From positions 744,001 through 808,000 of the forward strand of contig WUJK01000004.1 in assembly GCA_011317545.1 (NCBI GenBank): a stretch of 64,000 nt of DNA, written 5' to 3'. Below are positions 57,320 through 64,000 of the stretch, piece by piece (the stretch's first letter is position 1; every line of letters starts with the position of its first letter). The DNA comes from Coniella vitis (lineage: Eukaryota; Ascomycota; Sordariomycetes; Diaporthales; Schizoparmaceae). The notes below the pieces were generated by a model, which was given only the letters and a program-made list of their open reading frames with translations, searched no databases and was not told where the DNA came from. The translations under genes and the position numbers were made by a program.

Positions 57320-60300
57320 TTTCTCACCACATATGCATATGCACCACTAGCCGCTGGGTCTGATTGATAACCTGGCTTGCAGTAACAGGGACTCATATAC
57401 ATCCTCTACTTCAAGGCGAACCACATATCAAAACCATTTGACACGTATCGTATGTAGTACAGGATGGGAGGGAGAGAAATGCGAACGGCTCAGGTTTCTT
57501 CTCCTTCAAGAAAAAAAACACCAAAAAACCGACAGCCCTATCACTTTCCGTGATTGCTATTTGCCATCCAGAACAAGCAGACACATGAACATCAAGAGGA
57601 AAAAGTGATGGCTCACAAATCTAGACCCTTTGCAAGCTTATCGGCGACAGCAAATGACCAGAGGACGCCGAAATAAAAAGGAAAGCAACCGTCTCGACCA
57701 GAATGGAACCGGGGGGAAAGCCGAGCACAAACGAACAGAGATGCAAGTGACGGCTCACTTCTCTTCCCCGTTTCCCCTCCTTTCCACCTTTTCTTTTTCG
57801 TTTCTCTCCGCCGGTGCTTACATTGCAAAACCATCTATCGAGCCTTTGTAGGCCAAGCTGCGAGCAGGTTCCTCAATCCGCATTGATGCCAGGGTCGTAA
57901 TTCAGCCAAACCTAAACCCTCAATACTGCCTCGCTCTTTCCTTCGTCATGATCGCTCTTGCTCCCCCACCCCCCACGCTTCCTTCCTTTTTTCCAAAAAG
58001 GAATAGTGTTGCGGACACATCACCTGACAAATCTACTCTGTGGAACCGATGCATAGGCCCGTGGTAGAGTTTATCCGCTCCTCTTCGTCTGTTGTGAAAA
58101 TGTCTCTTGGTAAACTACTGCGTATACTGTAATTTGTTGATTACTGCATATCATTCATTCAATTCATTCATTGGACTGACTAACCGCTTCCAAGGCACGT
58201 CAACCCTCCTCGTGCTTGGATTGTGGATATTGCATCTATTCTAGCTTCACGATCATGAGGAGCTTTGCACAAGCTGACACGGTACTCTCAAGAACCCATG
58301 CCATTGTCTCTGAAATACCATGCACAATCCAGACTGGGGGATTAAATTGAAGAAAAGAATTTTTTAAAGAAAATCAACTAAAGTAATTGTAGGAACATTT
58401 CCAATCATGGACCCTTGATTTCTCCTGGCCAAGAGAAGAAGAACAGGTTTGTCTGCACTATTTTCTCGTTTTTTTTCTCTCTCTCGCATGTTTGCTTTGC
58501 CTGGTCTAAAACAGGCGCACACATAATACTACCTATACATAGTGTATATGTATATATATACACTTGCAATCTACCCACAGTAGTCAGTCATGGTATCGTC
58601 AGATCTACATAACTGATAAAGAAAAAAAGCACGCACACATGCATAACCAGCAGCAAAGCAGCCTGCACCCAAAGCAGGCTGCCAAGGATCTGTGCAAGAG
58701 GTGAGTACATAAGTACCAGTAACAAACACAACCCCAAAGCAAAGCGACAGAACGCACCGCGCCCCCAGCCCCTCCCCCCCCCCTTGGCGGCACAATTCTC
58801 GCATGCTGAATATGTACATAATCCATCAACCAAACTACCCACCCATCCACCCATCCAACGCAACCCAGCCACCTAACCCAACCCATCACTCGAATCCCAC
58901 ATCCACATCCACATCCACATCGCCCCCTCTCTTCCTCCCCTCCCCACAGAAGACACACGAAAAAGAAGACAGATTCACGGCACACACGAGAAACGAAGAG
59001 AACGAGGCCAGTGAATCCTGAATATACAATTTCAATAATGGTACGGTATGGTGGATACGGGTTGAGTTGGAACGAAATCTTCGACCAAGGATTAGATGGA
59101 CTCGTCCACGAACAGATATGTCACAAGCCAATGCGCTACAAAGAATTCAACAGGAAGAGGGGATAAAAAAAGACAAGAGGATACACTAGCCGAAGGCTCA
59201 AAATACCTGCCTGTCCGCCTGCCACCCTGCAGCTGCGACGAAAGCAATAGCAGAATGGAACGAACAGGGAGAAAAAGGAAAAAAAAAAAAAAAAAAAGTG
59301 AATGAATGAAAGAAAGAAAAAAGAGCACACATCAAGACTTGGGCTGAAAAAGCAAGGAAAAAAAAAAGCAAGAAACGGAGAAGGAACACCAAACCCCGCA
59401 CCAATGTGACAAATAATAAAAATACCAGCATCATGTGGTGTTTGTCTGTTTGCTTGCTTGCTTGCTTTGCTTCTGCTATCCGGCCCCCCCCCCTCTCTTT
59501 TCCCTACGCTGCCCTGTCCGGGCCTGCACCCACCCCCTCTCAAAAAAAAAAAGGCGACCGTTGAAAGCGTCAATTTGGCTGACTGGGGCCATTGTCCCAC
59601 ATTATCCCCCCCCCCCTGGGATTGACTCCAAGAAACGTAGACTGACGGACACCCATTATGATGAATCATAGAAACACACGCAAAGACATGTACGCAGGCA
59701 GGGCTCACAGAGCCCATCGACGAATGCGGTGGGAAAAGAAGAAGAAGAAAAAAAGGTCGACTATCTCGGCAGCAATATCAGTTGTCCTCCTCTTGTTGTG
59801 TCCCAGCCAAGTCAATTTTGCTGGAATGAAACGGTCGACTGTCCACTGATAAGGTAGATATGTGTTTTTTCTTTCTTTTCTTCTTCTTTTTTTTTCTTGG
59901 TTGTCCCTCGTATGCGTGTACAATCAAATCTTGTACAAAAAAAACTCGAACACGCCCCCCCCCCTTCTGCCCCCCGGGCCTTTCCCATGATGACCCCGTC
60001 ATGTACCCAGTACGGCATTGACTTTTCTTCCCATGCACAAGCGCCCAAGGTGTAGCCTGTGCGTACCAAGGTACTTCAATCGAGTCCACTCCGCCCTTTC
60101 GCTGACAGCTTCCATACTTGCGCACTGTGCGGGCCCTTCAGCTGGCGGCAATCCAGGGTTGCTGCAGCACGAAGGATACAACAGTAAGCATGAGCCCTGT
60201 TCCAACAGACGCCCCATGGTCCGCAACCGCTGTCAATCCAGAATGCAGGAGTCTGACATGCTGTGTACTACACATTCACCGTACATGTGTAGTGTCCGTC

Positions 60301-61999
60301 CGCACCTTGCATTTCGTACATCATGGTGAACAGCTGGACAACAAGAACCAGGTCAAGAACGGGTCGAGTCTTTCTGCCGTCTTTCGTTCCTGGTCAACGT
60401 CAAGTGAATGGAGCCGCAGGCGGTCCCAGCGCGGCCCGTATATAGCATCAAAACCACCGACTCAGATCTCCTCGGGCCGGGGCGTTGGAGCAAGCACAAG
60501 GTACTATGTACTAAACCGGGGCGGGGTCTCGCACACAGTACATACTATGCTATGCATAGTAGTGCCCATATGACATGCTTTCCCTTCTTGTTTGCCTTTT
60601 CTTTCCCTTTTGGTCTCTCCAACGCTTTGCGTCACATGTGTACTACTACATACTAGTAGTATACGGTAGAGCCAAGGCGGCGTGGAGCCCAAGCCAGCGT
60701 GGGGCCTTGCACAGACAGGCAGCGCAGGCAGGCACACCAAGAGGCCCGAGCACAAGGAGCCGAGGGTTCCCTGGAAGGGTCACCTCACCTGATCAAGGGT
60801 TCCCCATATTATGGTACGCGAGCCTCCAAGGGTGCTGTGTACCTTACTCGGGCAGAGCACAGGTCACCTGAAGCAAGCCGCTGCCGGGGGGCCTGCCACT
60901 GTCACTGGGAAGGATTGGTGGGGGGGGGGAGAGAGAGAGGGGGGAAAGTGAGAGAGCCCACCCGTCAGCACGGCTATCGCTGCAACTCTGACTGTACAGA
61001 AGAACACACCCTCGGGCACTAAACACGATGGTTTGACCAGATGGAAGAAAGAAAAGGGTATTTTTGCCCGTTTTCCCCCCCTTGCCGCCTGTCAGCATTG
61101 ACCTGCAACGTGGGAGCGCAAGATATTTCTTTGTCTCCTGCGCAATGAATACCCTGGTGCCTGGCTTTCCTTTCTCAAAGCCCAACATGGGCCCTTCCAT
61201 TCGCCAAAAGGACCCCATCTTCTCTCGCGAGAGAAAAAAGCCACACAGTACTATGTATGTGCTGAGTCGCTCTGAGATCCCACGTGGAACGCCCACAGGC
61301 TAGGACCGCCTTGCCGCAGCACGCGAGACGGACAGCCCGAGACCCACGACCCTGTCTTGTCCTCCCTCAACCCCCGAAAGCGCCCCTTGTCGCCATGCAC
61401 GGCCCCAGAGCGGGACGGCCCCTCTGCAGCAGACAAGGTTCGATCCGGCACCATCCCTGTCTGCAGCACTGGTGGAAACGCTTGTGCCAGCTTTTGGGCC
61501 TCGGACTTGGGTCAACAAGTGTACACCCCTGGTGCCGGTGGCCCTTGCCGCCCATCTTTGACGGCCACGCGTGCGTGCCGTCCCGGATCTTCCGCACGTT
61601 TTCTCTTCTCTATTTGCTATGTGGATTCCGCAATGGGCTCATCCGCACAGACCTCGACTTACTGTGCACACGCACACGCCCGCCCAAGGCTTCTTTTTCG
61701 TCGCGGCGGCAACACTGGTTGCGGACCCGATGCCGTACATGGTAGCTTCTTCCGCCCGCTGTCGTGTCAGAACCATCCCATCAAAGTGCCGATTTTCTAC
61801 ACCTATGCATACCGACCTTGCAAATGACCAATGGTGTCCGCAAAAGGGTAATAAGGACTGTGATTGCGGGTAGTATGAAAAGAGAAAAAGAGCCTGTACA
61901 TCATGTACTACTCACTGTTTAGCATATTTGCAAGGATGGAAGCGAAGCCAATTTCCAATAGGCAAACAATAAGGCTCGTTTAATAAGGCTGGGAGCAGC
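57320..61999. other. Gene-free, homopolymer-rich region
   Basis: No frame here shows a recognisable domain. The region is rich in runs: C10 at 58774, C10 at 59484, C11 at 59606, C10 at 59955, G10 at 60920 and many A/T runs, plus four CCACAT units at 58897-58920. TACTATGTA occurs at 60502 and 61249. It may be a long regulatory or untranslated region of a gene outside the window. Confidence 0.45.
58897..58920. repeat. Four tandem CCACAT units
   Basis: Four head-to-tail copies of CCACAT lie in intergenic sequence. Confidence 0.85.
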
Positions 62000-62809
62000 G
62001 CGGGCGGGAGTCGATGGAGCGCAAAGCAAAGCTAATAAATCGTAATAGAGGCATGGAGTAGAGGGCAGTTAATCCATAGAATACGTTGTATAGCCCCAGT
62101 TAGTATAGTTGATGGCTGCGCTCGTTCAAACTGTGACTGTGATTCGTCTTGCAAGTCATCTTGTGCCTTGATGGACCTGCAGCATTTTCTGCTGTACAAA
62201 TAACACAACATGTGCAATGACAACACACAGAGTTACAAGAGACACATTATACACCAGGAGACAAGAGAGACGGGTCACCTACAATCAGCCAACCAAATCG
62301 CTCTTTTCGCGCGCGTGCCAATTCAAGGGCATGATGCCAGCTCCGGAAAACGAGCATCGCACCAGCCCCTGGTGAAACCCCTCTAGATGCGCTTGCATCA
62401 TGCGATGCAAGATATTGCTGGATACTGTAGTCTGCCGTTTTGTGCAGAATTCTGACCGGTAGATGGACCGATGTAAGCAATCAGTTTCTTGACAGGTATC
62501 GAGTGGTTTCAGCGTGTTGCGACATATGATTGGTTGAGCAGTCGAGATCTGCTTGGACTGTTGCGTGACTGAGAAACATGACTTTGTCGCATTTTTCGAT
62601 GATGTGACAATCCTCGGTTTTCTACGTCATTCACAAGACTGTAACGGCGGCGAGCTTCTGGTCTGCCGCGGCACTTCTTAGGCCCTGTGGCGTAAAACTG
62701 GCGTTTGGTTGCATCTGCAGAAGTTGGCCCAAGCCGAAGAGCAGTAATGGCATAGTAACATGCGATTGCTGCAAGAGAAGAACCCGGAGCCTGTCTCATG
62801 ATGAGGGAG

Positions 62810-63965
62810 GGTTTCTTCTAAGCTCGCCTTTGTTGCTGGAGCTGCTTGCAAGGAGTCGTCAAGCCTAACCTCTTCACAAGAGGATCCTTCTTGAGCTTGA
62901 GACGAATGAGGTCTTGTGCAGGGTTCATAATGCGCGCAAGCATGGCAAAGAAGCATAGAGGCACCAATCGCCGTCACTCACTTCGCGTAAAAAGAATTTG
63001 TCGTCGCAGCAGAGACCTTTGACCAGTCTCATGATATCCTTGTGCCCATCCGGACCAATTGTAGCTGCGTTTAGCCGCCTTCGCGGGCATGATAGTTGTT
63101 TTGACTGCCAGGCGCCTGCAACATTAGCGACAAACCTTCGAAGGTAATATGCTGGTAGCCTGCTCCCATGAGTAGTCATCCCTGGACTTGTATGCAGGCT
63201 TGCAACGAGCCTTCCCAGACGTTCATGTGCTCTCTGTGCACTCCATGAGTAAGACGTTTAGATCCCGCTAGAGCCTAGGGAAGGCTAATGCTTCAGATAT
63301 ATCTTCAACCCAAGATCATGTTTCGTATTATGACCTTACTTTTGGCCAAAGAAGTCCTCTTTTTGACAAGAGTCAACCTGGTGGCTGCTCAACAGGTTGC
63401 ACATGGGTGAATGATGCTTGTCGGTCAGTCAATACTCCCTTATTCGATATCGGGCGCAGCGAGCACAGTACTCTTGCATAACGAAATTGTGCGAGATGGA
63501 ATGTTCCGCCCACACCGCTGCAGGAGCCCATGTCAGTATCCGTTTATAGGTGACGAGTCAAGCAAGAATCGATTTCTCTTCTTGTTGAGATTCCCTGCCT
63601 CGGTAATCACCAAGACTCGCCAAAGAGTGAGGGGTATCATTGACACCGCCAATCGCTTCACGCTTCTGTAGCTGACCAACAGCGACTAGCCGTCCCGCAA
63701 GGCCAAAAAGAAACCAGGCCTTGGTATCGGCAGCATGCAGCAACAGCCAACATGTCTGGACCGATCAGGTCAAGGAGCTCTCTGAATCCATCTTGTTGCT
63801 CATAGGCTGTAGATTGAAACCGAGTGGCCAGGCCAAGGGGTGCAGCATCTGCCACCGCCTCGCGGGCTTGAGCAGCGATTGCCGGGACAAGGGCACTCGC
63901 AATGTCCAATGGATATAGCCGACGCTTGATGCACCCATTTCGCTGCATTTCACCCCCTCTTTCGA
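62810..63965 (-). CDS. Possible multi-exon gene, unrecognised
   Basis: Minus-strand pieces with coding character lie in order: SALVPAIAAQAREAVADAA... and TKAWFLFGLAGRLVAVGQL (63.6-63.95 kb); NAATIGPDGHKDIMRLVKG...CDDKFFLRE followed by a perfect donor GTGAGT (62,985-63,180); then MNPAQDLIRLKLKKDPLVKR ... QQQRRA ending near 62,820. I could not join them all in one phase. The AWFLFGLAGRL piece faintly recalls the middle region of fungal zinc-cluster regulators, which is only a hint. It may be a real gene with poorly resolved introns or a decayed one. Confidence 0.3.
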
Positions 63966-64000
63966 CATGGTCATGGATTGTTTGTTGTGTGGAAATGGCT

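Overview
The window looks like nuclear DNA of a filamentous ascomycete (Pezizomycotina, most likely a sordariomycete). Genes carry short introns (about 50-250 nt) with GT donors, CTAAC/CTGAC-type branch points and YAG acceptors. The proteins are typical of fungi: a Sed5-type syntaxin, GNA1, a GH43 enzyme, an ankyrin/CorA-like protein, a Fig1-like membrane protein and long Q/P-rich disordered proteins. There are no operons, rRNA genes or CRISPR arrays, and no clear transposon. Many real genes had to be rebuilt by joining exons across introns; where exon phases and conserved motifs both agree the model is stated with confidence, otherwise the doubt is stated.

Layout. 0-1.0 kb: 5' part of a P-loop ATP-binding protein (minus, runs off the left edge). 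2.3-3.2 kb: CCDC97-like protein (plus). 4.0-9.2 kb: a 14-exon ankyrin / ubiquitin-like / CorA-like membrane protein (minus). 9.5-10.7 kb: a FIG1-like gene with two apparent lesions. 11.0-12.2 kb: GH43 glycosidase (minus). 13.3-19.1 kb: a 1,930-residue Q/P-rich protein with a 32-CAA tract (minus). 19.1-24.0 kb: gene-poor. 24.0-27.6 kb: a conserved disordered protein starting from a 20-nt first exon (minus). 29.9-31.2 kb: SED5 (plus). 32.1-37.1 kb: a divergent pair, a fungal family of unknown function (minus) and an FHA-domain protein kinase (plus); the kinase frame is broken at a G13 run and the partner has an unresolved frame change. 37.7-43.1 kb: three sugar/polyol-type oxidoreductases (aldo-keto reductase, zinc polyol dehydrogenase, SDR). 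43.4-44.8 kb: conserved protein of unknown function. 49.3-49.9 kb: GNA1. 51.7-55.4 kb: class-3 (diacylglycerol-type) lipase. 55.4-64 kb: largely gene-free, with two tentative spliced genes.

How the genes fit together. GH43 plus the oxidoreductase trio suggests plant-sugar and polyol use, though only the three oxidoreductases are close neighbours. The others are housekeeping (Golgi SNARE, UDP-GlcNAc synthesis, RNA-associated CCDC97) or signalling-like accessory genes. The most unusual non-genic signal is a 9-base word, TACTATGTA (or its complement TACATAGTA), found at 16 exact places, all outside the coding exons called here, when about 0.5 would be expected by chance. It often sits inside GTAC-TAT-GTAC. 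A second word, ATCCACTG, occurs five times in 880 bp of the SED5 upstream region.
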